Assembly (NCBI RefSeq): GCF_000189535.1 | Contig: NC_015145.1 | Span: forward strand, 806,001-870,000 | Direction of reading: 5' to 3' | DNA length: 64,000 nt | Source: Pseudarthrobacter phenanthrenivorans Sphe3 | GTDB lineage: Bacteria; Actinomycetota; Actinomycetes; Actinomycetales; Micrococcaceae | Shown: positions 45,565 to 54,747 of the stretch, one piece after another | Numbering within the stretch: the stretch's first letter is position 1 | Layout: the number at the start of each line of letters is the position of its first letter | The notes under the pieces: model-generated | Told to the model about the DNA's origin: nothing | The model's input: the letters and a program-made list of their open reading frames with translations, nothing else | The model's database searches: none | Translations under genes and position numbers: made by a program

Positions 45565-46862
45565 CGCGCTTGTTTTTTGGCGCCGGGCATATTCGGCCGG
45601 CATTGGCCCCGGTCCTCTGCGCCACGCTGGCCCTGACAGCCTGTTCAGGGGTGACGGGAAACGCGCGGGTGGAAGCTGTGGAAGCCTCCGGTGACGGAAC
45701 CCTGAGGGTTGGCATGATCCTGGACAACTCCGGCGCCAACAGCTTCCTCAACGCCCCCCAGCTGGCCGCAGCCAAACTCGCAGTCAAGGAAATCAACGTG
45801 ACCGGCGGCCACAAAGGCAGGCCGGTGGAGCTCCTTCCCGTTGAGTCAGGGGAGGACCCGGCCGCCCAGGCCCAGGCCCTGGTCCAGGCAAAAGCGGACG
45901 TCGTGGTGGGGCCCACCGATTCCAGTCACGCTGCCGCGGCCATCGACATCCTTTCCCGGGCCCGCACCCCCCTGATCTCGCCGGCCAACACCGCTGCCTC
46001 GCTGAGCACCATCCCCAGCGGCGGATATTACTTCAGGACGGCGGCCGCCGACATCGCGCAGGCGCCTGTACTGGTCAAGCTCGCCAAGGACGCCGGCGCG
46101 GCAACGATCGCCGTGATGTACCAGGACGGCTCCTACGGCAGCGACGTGTCGGCCGCCGTCTCCGATGCCGCGGAGCAGGCTGGTGTGGACGTGGCGGCAC
46201 TGGAGGGGTTCGCTTCCGGTGATGCAGGGAGTGCGGTTTCCGCCATCCGGGATGCAGGACCCGACGCGGTGATCCTGATTGCCCGGGACGGTGCCCAGGG
46301 TGCTTTGGCCGAACTGCATAACGCGGACCTGGCAGGTTCCAGGATTCTCCTCAGTGACGGTGCTTTCGCCCGGTACGGATCCAAGCTGGGAACCAAGGCC
46401 CTGGAGGGTGCGCGCGCTGCCGTTCCCGGCGGGCTCCCCTCTGCAGGACTCCAGGAACGGTTGCTGGGCATGGATCCCGGACTCAAGGACGTGTCCTTCG
46501 CTGCAGAAACCTATGACGCCGTCATCCTGGCCGCGCTGGCGGCAGCCAGGGCCGAGGACGACGCGGGGCGTTCGATCGCGGCAAACCTCATTGCTGTGTC
46601 GGGCGGTACCTCGGCACAGCCCGCGAAGGCTGACGCGAAGGAGGCTGGGGCGAAGGAGCCCGGCGCTCCGTGTGCCAGCTATAAGGAGTGCCTGGCAGTG
46701 AAGGCTTCCGGGGCGGAGATGAATTACGACGGCGAATCCGGCCCGGTTGCGTTCGACGCCAACGGGGACATCACCTCAGCAGCCTTTACCATCTTCACGT
46801 TCGGGGCGGACAACATTCCAGCGGTCAGCGGCCGTGAAACGGCAGGCCGCGCCGCAGGCTGA
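45561..46862 (+). CDS. Periplasmic-binding lipoprotein, branched-chain amino-acid type
   Basis: 433 residues. Lipoprotein signal with lipobox LTACSG (Cys28), then a Peripla_BP_6 (Leu/Ile/Val-binding) fold: [75 protein letters not shown] and [13 protein letters not shown]. It may bind an amino acid or related ligand. No permease or ATPase is adjacent, so it is an orphan receptor. The GTG start overlaps the cold-shock protein stop (GTGA), which implies translational coupling to an unrelated gene. Confidence 0.85.
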   Translation: MTRLFFGAGHIRPALAPVLCATLALTACSGVTGNARVEAVEASGDGTLRVGMILDNSGANSFLNAPQLAAAKLAVKEINVTGGHKGRPVELLPVESGEDPAAQAQALVQAKADVVVGPTDSSHAAAAIDILSRARTPLISPANTAASLSTIPSGGYYFRTAAADIAQAPVLVKLAKDAGAATIAVMYQDGSYGSDVSAAVSDAAEQAGVDVAALEGFASGDAGSAVSAIRDAGPDAVILIARDGAQGALAELHNADLAGSRILLSDGAFARYGSKLGTKALEGARAAVPGGLPSAGLQERLLGMDPGLKDVSFAAETYDAVILAALAAARAEDDAGRSIAANLIAVSGGTSAQPAKADAKEAGAKEPGAPCASYKECLAVKASGAEMNYDGESGPVAFDANGDITSAAFTIFTFGADNIPAVSGRETAGRAAG

Positions 46863-46912
46863 TCGCCCTCGGCGAAGAGGGCCGGGCCAAGCCCCTTCCT
46901 GCTGCCTATTCG

Positions 46913-46956
46913 CTTGCACTCTCACGTGGGGAGTGCTAATTATTGAGTTAGCACTC
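46913..46956 (+). promoter_or_regulatory. CIRCE element (HrcA operator) with extra half-site, overlapping groEL promoter
   Basis: CTTGCACTC at 46913-46921, nine bases, then GAGTGCTAA at 46931-46939 forms a near-perfect CIRCE. A further TTAGCACTC at 46948-46956 makes a second, outward pair with the middle half. A promoter fits within it: TTGCAC at 46914 and TAATTA at 46937, 17 bp apart. HrcA bound here would block groEL transcription. Confidence 0.9.
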
Positions 46957-46974
46957 TGACGTACCGACTGCTAA

Positions 46975-48780
<1,806 letters not shown>

Positions 48781-48810
48781 GCCTCCCCGCTGGACCCTGT
48801 CCCGCACAAA

Positions 48811-48850
48811 CATAAAGGCGGCCCCCTCTGATGAGGGGGCCGCCTTTATG
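48811..48850. terminator. Bidirectional terminator after groEL
   Basis: A perfect 18-bp stem (48811-48828 with 48833-48850) with a TGAT loop and A/T-rich outer ends. It lies between the convergent groEL and sugar-binding lipoprotein genes. Confidence 0.92.
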
Positions 48851-48872
48851 TTTCCGCCCTTATGGTGCTGGC

Positions 48873-50183
48873 CTACTTGCGGGCGCTGGCCAGCATTCCT
48901 TCCACTTCCTTCTTGAACGCCTCGGCCGCTGCCTGCGGGGTGAGGCGGTCGTAGAGCACCTCGTCGGTGAACCGCTTGATCACGTTCTGCACGCTGCCCG
49001 CGCCCACCGGCGGAACAGGCGGAGCATCCTTGATATCAGGCTCGATGTCCTTGAGGAAAGCCACCACCGTGGTGTCTGCAGGTTTCAGGGACGGGGTGAT
49101 GCTCTCCACGATCTCCGTGTTGGTGGGCACTCCGCGGTCCGTCATCAGGATGCTGCCCGCTTCGGGGCTGTTGGTGAGGTAGTTGATGAACGTGGCCGCT
49201 GCTTCAGGGTGCTTTGAGCGCGAGGACGCGGACCAGAACATGGTGGGTTTGTAGTACATGCCGTTCTTCGCCGCCGTCCCGTCGACGCTCGGTGCCCGAA
49301 GCATCTTGATGCTGCTGCCGGTGGTCGACTCAAGCGACCCGAGCTGGTTGGTCCACCACCACGCCATTCCTACCCGGTTGGTCCCGAAGAGGCTTTCCTC
49401 CAGGCCCGCTCCCGAATCCTCCGTGGCCACCGTGGCGGGCGGGCTTGCCTTCGAATCGCGCTGTTCCTTCAGCCGCTCCCAGAAGGACGCCGCCGTTGCC
49501 GTGTCGAAGTCCAGCTTGCCGTCCTCGGAGTAGAGGTTTTCCCCGTGCTGGCGCAGCCAGATGATCAGGTCCGCTTCGTTGCTGCCGTAGGCGGCGCCGT
49601 AGTTCTTTCCGTCACCTGCGGCGCTGATCCTGGACGCTGTTTCTATGAAGTCGTCCCACGTCCAGGTGGTGTCATCAGGGACAGGAACGTTGGCTGCCTC
49701 AAACACCTTGGTGTTGGCCATGATGACGTAGGCGTTCTGCCCCGTGCTGAGTCCGTACTGCGCGCCGTCGTATTGGCCGGAGGCCAAGGCCTCCTTGTCC
49801 AGCTTGGAGGTGTCGATGCCGTCCTGCTTGGACAGGTCAAGGAGCGCACCGCGTCCGCCGTACTCGGCGATGTACTTCTGGTCCATTTGGATGACGTCCG
49901 GAGCATCGTTGGCTGCTGTCTTGGTGGCCAGCTTGTCCCAGTAACTGCTCCATTCACCGGGCTCTGACTCGATCTTGATGTTCGGGTGTTCCGCCTCGAA
50001 GGCGTCGATGACCTTTTCGGTCTGGGTATTCAGGTACTCGTTGCCCCACCATGCAAAGCGCAGGGTCACTTCCTCATTGCCCCCGGCGCTGGTTGAGCTG
50101 CCGCAGCCTGTGGCGAGGAGGGACAGGGCGAGGGCTGCTGCGCCGAGCTGGAACCTTCTCCTGCTAAGGGTCAGGATCGTCAT
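48873..50183 (-). CDS. Sugar ABC transporter substrate-binding lipoprotein
   Basis: 436 residues. Lipoprotein signal with a twin-arginine-like SRRRF and lipobox LLATGCGS (Cys27), then an SBP_bac_1 fold: TLRFAWWGNEYLNTQTEKVIDAFEAEHPNIKIESEPGEWSSYWDKLATKTAANDAPDVIQMDQKYIAEYGGRGALLDLS. This is the extracytoplasmic receptor of a CUT1 carbohydrate importer. Its permease genes do not follow: downstream is the groEL terminator. The shared UgpC/MsmK-type ATPase at 14975 could serve its transporter (inference). A LacI-type operator lies about 70 bp upstream. Confidence 0.9.
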   Translation of the reverse strand: MTILTLSRRRFQLGAAALALSLLATGCGSSTSAGGNEEVTLRFAWWGNEYLNTQTEKVIDAFEAEHPNIKIESEPGEWSSYWDKLATKTAANDAPDVIQMDQKYIAEYGGRGALLDLSKQDGIDTSKLDKEALASGQYDGAQYGLSTGQNAYVIMANTKVFEAANVPVPDDTTWTWDDFIETASRISAAGDGKNYGAAYGSNEADLIIWLRQHGENLYSEDGKLDFDTATAASFWERLKEQRDSKASPPATVATEDSGAGLEESLFGTNRVGMAWWWTNQLGSLESTTGSSIKMLRAPSVDGTAAKNGMYYKPTMFWSASSRSKHPEAAATFINYLTNSPEAGSILMTDRGVPTNTEIVESITPSLKPADTTVVAFLKDIEPDIKDAPPVPPVGAGSVQNVIKRFTDEVLYDRLTPQAAAEAFKKEVEGMLASARK

Positions 50184-50252
50184 TGATGGCCTTCCTTGTT
50201 CTGATGGCGTTTATCCCACGGAGCAGCCGCTGCTTCCCCATGTCGTGGCGGG

Positions 50253-50270
50253 TGAGAAAACGCTTTCTCA
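50253..50270. promoter_or_regulatory. LacI-family-type operator
   Basis: TGAGAAAACGCTTTCTCA is an 18-bp near-perfect palindrome with the central CG typical of LacI-family sites. It lies 70 bp upstream of the sugar-binding lipoprotein gene (-) and just before the RNase H gene (+). No LacI regulator is in the window. Confidence 0.7.
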
Positions 50271-50381
50271 TTTGATATGAGTGATTCTTCCGCGCTCGGG
50301 CCGCTTACGTCAAGAGATTCGGGTAACCGTTTTCCAGCGGTCAGCGCGCCGATTGTCGTGCCGGTCTGGCAGGATGGACCG

Positions 50382-51383
50382 GTGACGATTACTGCAGCGG
50401 CTGACGGTTCGGCCTTGGGAAATCCGGGTCCGGCCGGCTGGGCCTGGTACGTGAACGAGGATTGCTGGCGCGCAGGCGGTTGGCCCCATGGAACGAATAA
50501 CCAGGGAGAGCTGATGGCTGTCCTGGATCTTTTCCGCGCGACTGCGCATGTTCCCCAGGAGGACCTGCGCATCCTCTGTGACAGCCAGTACGTTATCAAT
50601 TCCATCACCAAGTGGATGCCGGGATGGAAGCGGAAAGGCTGGCGGAAAGCGGACGGCAAACCCGTCCTTAACGTGGATCTGCTGAAGGAACTGGACCGCG
50701 AGCTCGCCGGCCGCAAGTACACCTTCGAATGGGTTAAGGGCCACGCCGGGCATGACCTCAACGAAGCTGCAGACGAGCGCGCCAGGGCTGCCGCAACTGC
50801 CTATCAGCAGGGTGTGGCTGCCCGCTCCGGACCTGGCTTCCCCGGCGCCCACCACGCAGCTCCCGCCGCCAAAGCCGCAGCGACTGCCCAGGGAGGCCCG
50901 CCGGTGAAGGCGCCGCAGGCCCGGCCGGAAGCGGCAGCGCAACTGCAGGGACCGGCAGGGGGCTACGATGAGCCGGATCTGTTCAGCCAGCTGGGCAGCG
51001 GAGAGTTCGATGCGGCGGACACATCTGGCCAGGCAGGTGCCCCACCGCCTGAATCCATCGTGGAGGAATTGGAGCGTGAGCTGCTTGGCCCCCTGGTGCG
51101 GGGGGATATCGGACGCACGGCCGTGCTGCTGCACCCCGACTTCATGGAGATCGGCAGTTCCGGCAGGGTGTGGACCCGGGATGCCATGATGATGGCCCTC
51201 GAAGAGGACCCGGGGGAGCGCACAGACATCGAAATCCTTGGCGCCGACCGTGTGGGCCCCGCTGCCGTCCTCCTCACATACCGCAGCTTCGCGCGTTCCG
51301 GCACCACCCTGAGAAGTTCGTTGTGGGTCCTTGACGGTGACCGGTGGCGGCTGCGGTTCCACCAGGGCACTCCCGAAGCCTGA
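50382..51383 (+). CDS. RNase HI fused to NTF2-like (DUF4440) domain
   Basis: 333 residues. Residues about 1-145 are RNase HI with the catalytic residues visible: Asp in ADGSALGNPGPAG, Glu in NNQGELMAV, Asp in LCDSQYVIN and Asp in NEAADERARAA; the EWVKGHAGHDLNE loop is intact. An Ala/Pro/Gly-rich linker follows. Residues about 220-333 look like a DUF4440/SnoaL NTF2-like domain (ESIVEELERELLGPLVRGDIGRTAVLLHPDFMEIGSSGRVWTRDAMMMAL...LLTYRSFARSGTTLRSSLWVLDGDRWRLRFHQGT). RNase HI cleaves RNA in RNA-DNA hybrids; the added domain's role is unknown. GTG 50382 has AGGA 7 nt upstream; ATG 50277 is an alternative without one. Confidence 0.85.
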   Translation: MTITAAADGSALGNPGPAGWAWYVNEDCWRAGGWPHGTNNQGELMAVLDLFRATAHVPQEDLRILCDSQYVINSITKWMPGWKRKGWRKADGKPVLNVDLLKELDRELAGRKYTFEWVKGHAGHDLNEAADERARAAATAYQQGVAARSGPGFPGAHHAAPAAKAAATAQGGPPVKAPQARPEAAAQLQGPAGGYDEPDLFSQLGSGEFDAADTSGQAGAPPPESIVEELERELLGPLVRGDIGRTAVLLHPDFMEIGSSGRVWTRDAMMMALEEDPGERTDIEILGADRVGPAAVLLTYRSFARSGTTLRSSLWVLDGDRWRLRFHQGTPEA

Positions 51384-51452
51384 GTCTGGGGCTCCCTTCA
51401 GCGGCAGGGCCCCTGCGGGGAGCCCCTGCCAACCCCGGGAATGCCCCTCCGT

Positions 51453-51740
51453 TCAGCTGAACCGCTGGGTATTGCCCTGCTCCGCCTGGGCATAGGTGGC
51501 TGCCGCGGAGGCCAGGGCTGCGTTGATGGAGGCCAGCGAGGCCTCGACTTTTCCCTGCGTGATGGTCCATTCGGTGATCAGGGTCTGGAAGTTCGTGGCG
51601 GCGGAACCCCGCCATGAACCCTGCAGTTCGTCCAGTCCCCGTTTCATGGCCTGAACGTCCGCGCTGATCCTGTCCACCGTTGCCTGGACCGTGGCGGACT
51701 TCAGCTGGAGCAGTTCGGTATCAACGGAAATGATGCTCAT
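51453..51740 (-). CDS. WXG100-family protein (type VII secretion target)
   Basis: 95 residues, all helical. The hallmark WRG (Trp43-x-Gly45) sits in the turn between two amphipathic helices, as in ESAT-6/CFP-10-like proteins (LDELQGSWRGSAATNFQTLITEW). Secreted by ESX/type VII machinery as dimers. No partner, EccC or other ESX gene is present here, so it is a solitary copy. An in-frame start at 51818 would add 26 residues unlike the family. Confidence 0.88.
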   Translation of the reverse strand: MSIISVDTELLQLKSATVQATVDRISADVQAMKRGLDELQGSWRGSAATNFQTLITEWTITQGKVEASLASINAALASAAATYAQAEQGNTQRFS

Positions 51741-51827
51741 GGTGTGCCTTTCGCTTCCGGCCCGGCTGGTCCGGACCACTGGAATCGAGCGTAGGCAGCC
51801 GGGGCCGGGTCCCGCCATGGCCCGCGG

Positions 51828-53345
51828 CTATATGTGGATAACCTCGCCGTCGCTGCCTTTGTTCTCCTCCGCGGTTCCGGCTGCATCGGTTCTGCCGTCC
51901 GGCGCGTCTGCGGTTGCGTCGTCACGCTGGGGAAGGCTGACCACAAGGGTGGCCCCGCCGCCGTCGGTCTTTTCCACCCGCACGGAGCCGCCGTGGGAGC
52001 CCACGATCGCGGCCACGATGGCCAGCCCCAGCCCGCTTCCGCCCGTCTCCCTGGTGCGGGAGGTATCGGCCCGGTAGAAACGCTCAAAAACCTTTGACGC
52101 GTCCTCGTCGGAGATCCCAGGTCCGTGGTCGCGCACTTCGATGATTGAGCGGCGCCGTCCGTCCTCCACAGTCCTGACTCCAACGGCCAGCTCGATGGGG
52201 CTGCCGGCCGGGGTGTAGCGGAGTGCGTTGCCCACCAGGTTGCCCACCACCTGCCGAAGTTTTGCCTCGTCGCCCAGTACGGGGGCAGGCGCTGCAGGGC
52301 CGCCGTCGAGCCCCAGCAGTGCTATCGCACGGGAACGGTCGCTGGCCTGCGTGTCCACCACTGCGTCGTGGGCAATGAGCTGGAGGTCAACGGGCTTTTG
52401 CTGCAGCGGCCGCTGCTCGTCCAGGCGGGCCAGCAGCAGGAGGTCCTCCACCATGGAGCCCATGCGCTTGGCTTCGCTTTCAATCCTTCCCATGGCCGTG
52501 GCCACATCCTCCTGCGTGGCCAGGGCACCGTGGCGGTACAGCTCAGAGAACCCGCGGATGGTCACCAGCGGGGTGCGCAGCTCATGGGATGCGTCAGCGG
52601 CGAACCGGCGCATCCTCGCCTCGGACGCGGTGCGGGCTGCGAAAGCCGTTTCGATGTGGGCGAGCATGGCGTTCAATGAGCTGCTGAGGCGGCCAAGCTC
52701 GGTACTGGGATTCTCCACGTCCACTCGGCGGGAGAGGTCGCCGGCGGCGATGGCGGCGGCGGTTTTTTCCACCCGCGCCAAGGGCCGGAACGCGCGGGAC
52801 ACCGTCCAGCTTGCGATCAGGGAGGCCAGCAGCAGGGTCAGCAGGCCAACCCCGGTGACCACCACCGTGGCGTGTTTGAGGACATCGTCCACACTCTTCA
52901 GCGGGAGCCCGATGACCACCACGGCGGTGGTCTGGTTGTTCTGCACGGGCACGGCCACCACCCGCCAGTTCCCGCCGTCCGTGCCGCGCACCTGGTACGG
53001 TACCGCGCCACGGCCCTGTGCCTGCTCCACAGTGAGCGAGCTGATGTCCGGCCGGCTGTCAGGATCCCCGCCGAACGGGTAAGGCTCCTCATTCGGCGCG
53101 AACAGGATCAGCGCATAGTCGGTGGGGACCATCGGGTTGGTGGGTGCCTGCAGCTGGGTGAAGGAGCGCTGCTTCCGGGCCAGGTCCACGGCCGCGTAAA
53201 GTTTGTCGTCCACCTGCGCCTGAAGATAGTTGTGCAGCAGCGCCAGCGTTCCTGCCCCCGTTACCGTGAGGGCCACGATCAGCAGGGCCATGATCATGGC
53301 CACCAGTTGCGTCCTCAGCGAGGCCGACTTCCATCGCTGCAGCAA
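51828..53345 (-). CDS. Two-component sensor histidine kinase
   Basis: 505 residues. TM1 at about 14-36 (QLVAMIMALLIVALTVTGAGTLALL), an extracytoplasmic sensor segment, TM2 at about 158-180 (VVVTGVGLLTLLLASLIASW), HAMP, HisKA with FAADASHELRTPLVTIRGFSELY (phospho-His about 254) and HATPase_c with the N box (VVGNLVGNALRYTPAG), GISDEDASKVFERFYR and GGSGLGLAIVAAIVGSHGG. The C-terminal tail is acidic and low-complexity. It follows the response regulator by 2 bp, forming one operon with it and the DUF427 gene. Confidence 0.94.
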   Translation of the reverse strand: MLQRWKSASLRTQLVAMIMALLIVALTVTGAGTLALLHNYLQAQVDDKLYAAVDLARKQRSFTQLQAPTNPMVPTDYALILFAPNEEPYPFGGDPDSRPDISSLTVEQAQGRGAVPYQVRGTDGGNWRVVAVPVQNNQTTAVVVIGLPLKSVDDVLKHATVVVTGVGLLTLLLASLIASWTVSRAFRPLARVEKTAAAIAAGDLSRRVDVENPSTELGRLSSSLNAMLAHIETAFAARTASEARMRRFAADASHELRTPLVTIRGFSELYRHGALATQEDVATAMGRIESEAKRMGSMVEDLLLLARLDEQRPLQQKPVDLQLIAHDAVVDTQASDRSRAIALLGLDGGPAAPAPVLGDEAKLRQVVGNLVGNALRYTPAGSPIELAVGVRTVEDGRRRSIIEVRDHGPGISDEDASKVFERFYRADTSRTRETGGSGLGLAIVAAIVGSHGGSVRVEKTDGGGATLVVSLPQRDDATADAPDGRTDAAGTAEENKGSDGEVIHI

Positions 53346-53347
53346 GG

Positions 53348-54058
53348 TCAGCGCTTTTCTGCCGTCCGAAGCACGTAGCCCACGCCGCGCTTGGTCTGGA
53401 TCAGGGCGGGGGCATCGGGATCGATGTCCACCTTGCGGCGCAGGTAGGAGATGTACGACTCCACGATGGAGGCGTCACCGTTGAAGTTGTACTCCCACAC
53501 GTGGTCCAGTATCTGGGACTTGGACAGCACGCGGTTGGGGTTGAGCATGAGGTACCGGAGCAGCTTGAACTCGGTGGGGGACAACTCGATCACAGTGCCC
53601 CCGCGCCGCACTTCGTGGGCATCGTCGTCGAGCTCCAGGTCATCGACGCGGATCACTGCGTCGTCGTCGAGCAGCGGCTGCGTGCGGCGCAGGACTGCCC
53701 TGATCCGCGCCACCACCTCGTCCAGGCTGAAGGGCTTGGTGACGTAGTCGTCGCCGCCGACGGTGAGGCCGGTGACTTTGTCCTCTGTGTCGTCCTTGGC
53801 CGTCAGGAACAGTACGGGGAAGTGCTTACCGGAGGCCCGGAGGCGGCGGGTGACGGTGAACCCGTCCATGTCCGGAAGCATGACGTCAAGCACGGCAAGG
53901 TCCGGGGCGTGGGCGTCCGCGGCGGCCAGGGCGTCCCGTCCGTTGGCAGCGGAAACCACATCGAAGCCGGCAAAGCGCAGCGACGTGGAGAGCAGCTCGC
54001 GGATGTTGGGTTCGTCGTCAACAACGAGGAGCTTTGCTTCTGGACCGTTCTTGTTCAT
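53348..54058 (-). CDS. OmpR-family response regulator
   Basis: 236 residues. Receiver domain with acidic pocket VVDDEPNIR (Asp14/15), phospho-acceptor in LAVLDVMLPDMDGF (Asp58), FLTAKDD and Lys in DYVTKPFSLDEVVARI. Winged-helix Trans_reg_C domain with VIELSPTEFKLLRYLMLNPNRVLSKSQILDHVWEYNFNGDASIVESYISYLRRKVD. It is the partner of the adjacent histidine kinase. The ATG at 54058 overlaps the stop of the DUF427 gene as ATGA, so its translation is coupled to that gene. Confidence 0.95.
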   Translation of the reverse strand: MNKNGPEAKLLVVDDEPNIRELLSTSLRFAGFDVVSAANGRDALAAADAHAPDLAVLDVMLPDMDGFTVTRRLRASGKHFPVLFLTAKDDTEDKVTGLTVGGDDYVTKPFSLDEVVARIRAVLRRTQPLLDDDAVIRVDDLELDDDAHEVRRGGTVIELSPTEFKLLRYLMLNPNRVLSKSQILDHVWEYNFNGDASIVESYISYLRRKVDIDPDAPALIQTKRGVGYVLRTAEKR

Positions 54059-54657
54059 GTTCCCATCATGCTCCCAGACTCTGGGAGTTGTCTGGATATT
54101 CGTTGGGAACCGGATGGGACCTGAATCCGCCCGGGACGGCCACGGAAGCGGTCCCTTACCAGTGCAACGTTCCTGGTTCCCCCCTTGAACGGACCCACCA
54201 CCCGTTCTGTGATCCACCCTCCGTAGAAGCCTCCGGCCTGGGGGCGGACGCGCTCGCCGTCCACCTCGCAGTAATCCATCCTTCCCGGGTACACCGCCAC
54301 CCGGCCTGCCAGCGCTTCGTAGCCTTGAGCCGGCTCCGGGTAGAACCAGGCCGCAGCCTCAGCAACCTTTCCGCCGCCACGCACTGTGAGGTATTGCGCC
54401 GCACCCTTGAACTCGCAGAAACTGCTTCCATCCGCAGGTTCCAGGGTTCCGGGAGCGAAGGCCGATCGGGGCAAGTAGTAGACAGGGGGATGGCTGGTTT
54501 CAAGGACCCGGACCGAATCCACGCTGTCCAGGACCACCTCCCCGCCCAGGACGATCCGGATCCTCGCGCTGCCAGCCTCGACGCGCGGGGGACGGGGATA
54601 ATCCCACGCCGCTTCCTGGCCGGGCAGGGGGACTACGGGGGTTGGGGTGCGCTGCAT
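54055..54657 (-). CDS. DUF427 protein
   Basis: 200 residues from ATG 54657. DUF427 signature: ARIRIVLGGEVVLDSVDSVRVLETSHPPVYYLPRSAF, then CEFKGAAQYLTVRGGGKVAEAAAWFYPEPAQGYEALAGRVAVYPGRMDYCEVDGERVRPQAGGFYGGWIT. This is a compact beta fold, function unknown, whose conserved Cys, Lys, Glu and Trp residues suggest an active site. It is the first gene of a three-gene operon and overlaps the response regulator by 4 bp. A basic C-terminal tail follows the domain. A longer frame to 54729 is open. Confidence 0.85.
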   Translation of the reverse strand: MQRTPTPVVPLPGQEAAWDYPRPPRVEAGSARIRIVLGGEVVLDSVDSVRVLETSHPPVYYLPRSAFAPGTLEPADGSSFCEFKGAAQYLTVRGGGKVAEAAAWFYPEPAQGYEALAGRVAVYPGRMDYCEVDGERVRPQAGGFYGGWITERVVGPFKGGTRNVALVRDRFRGRPGRIQVPSGSQRISRQLPESGSMMGT

Positions 54658-54747
54658 GCCTTCAGTTTGCACGCCAGCCTGCGTCCGCGCCACAAGTCCA
54701 CGCAGCCCGGCCGGTGCACTTCGCACCACTATGACCGCGGCTGGGAG

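Noticed and set aside
51453..51740. Type VII secretion locus
   Set aside because: Only a single WXG100 gene is present; no EccB, EccC, EccD or mycosin gene is nearby.
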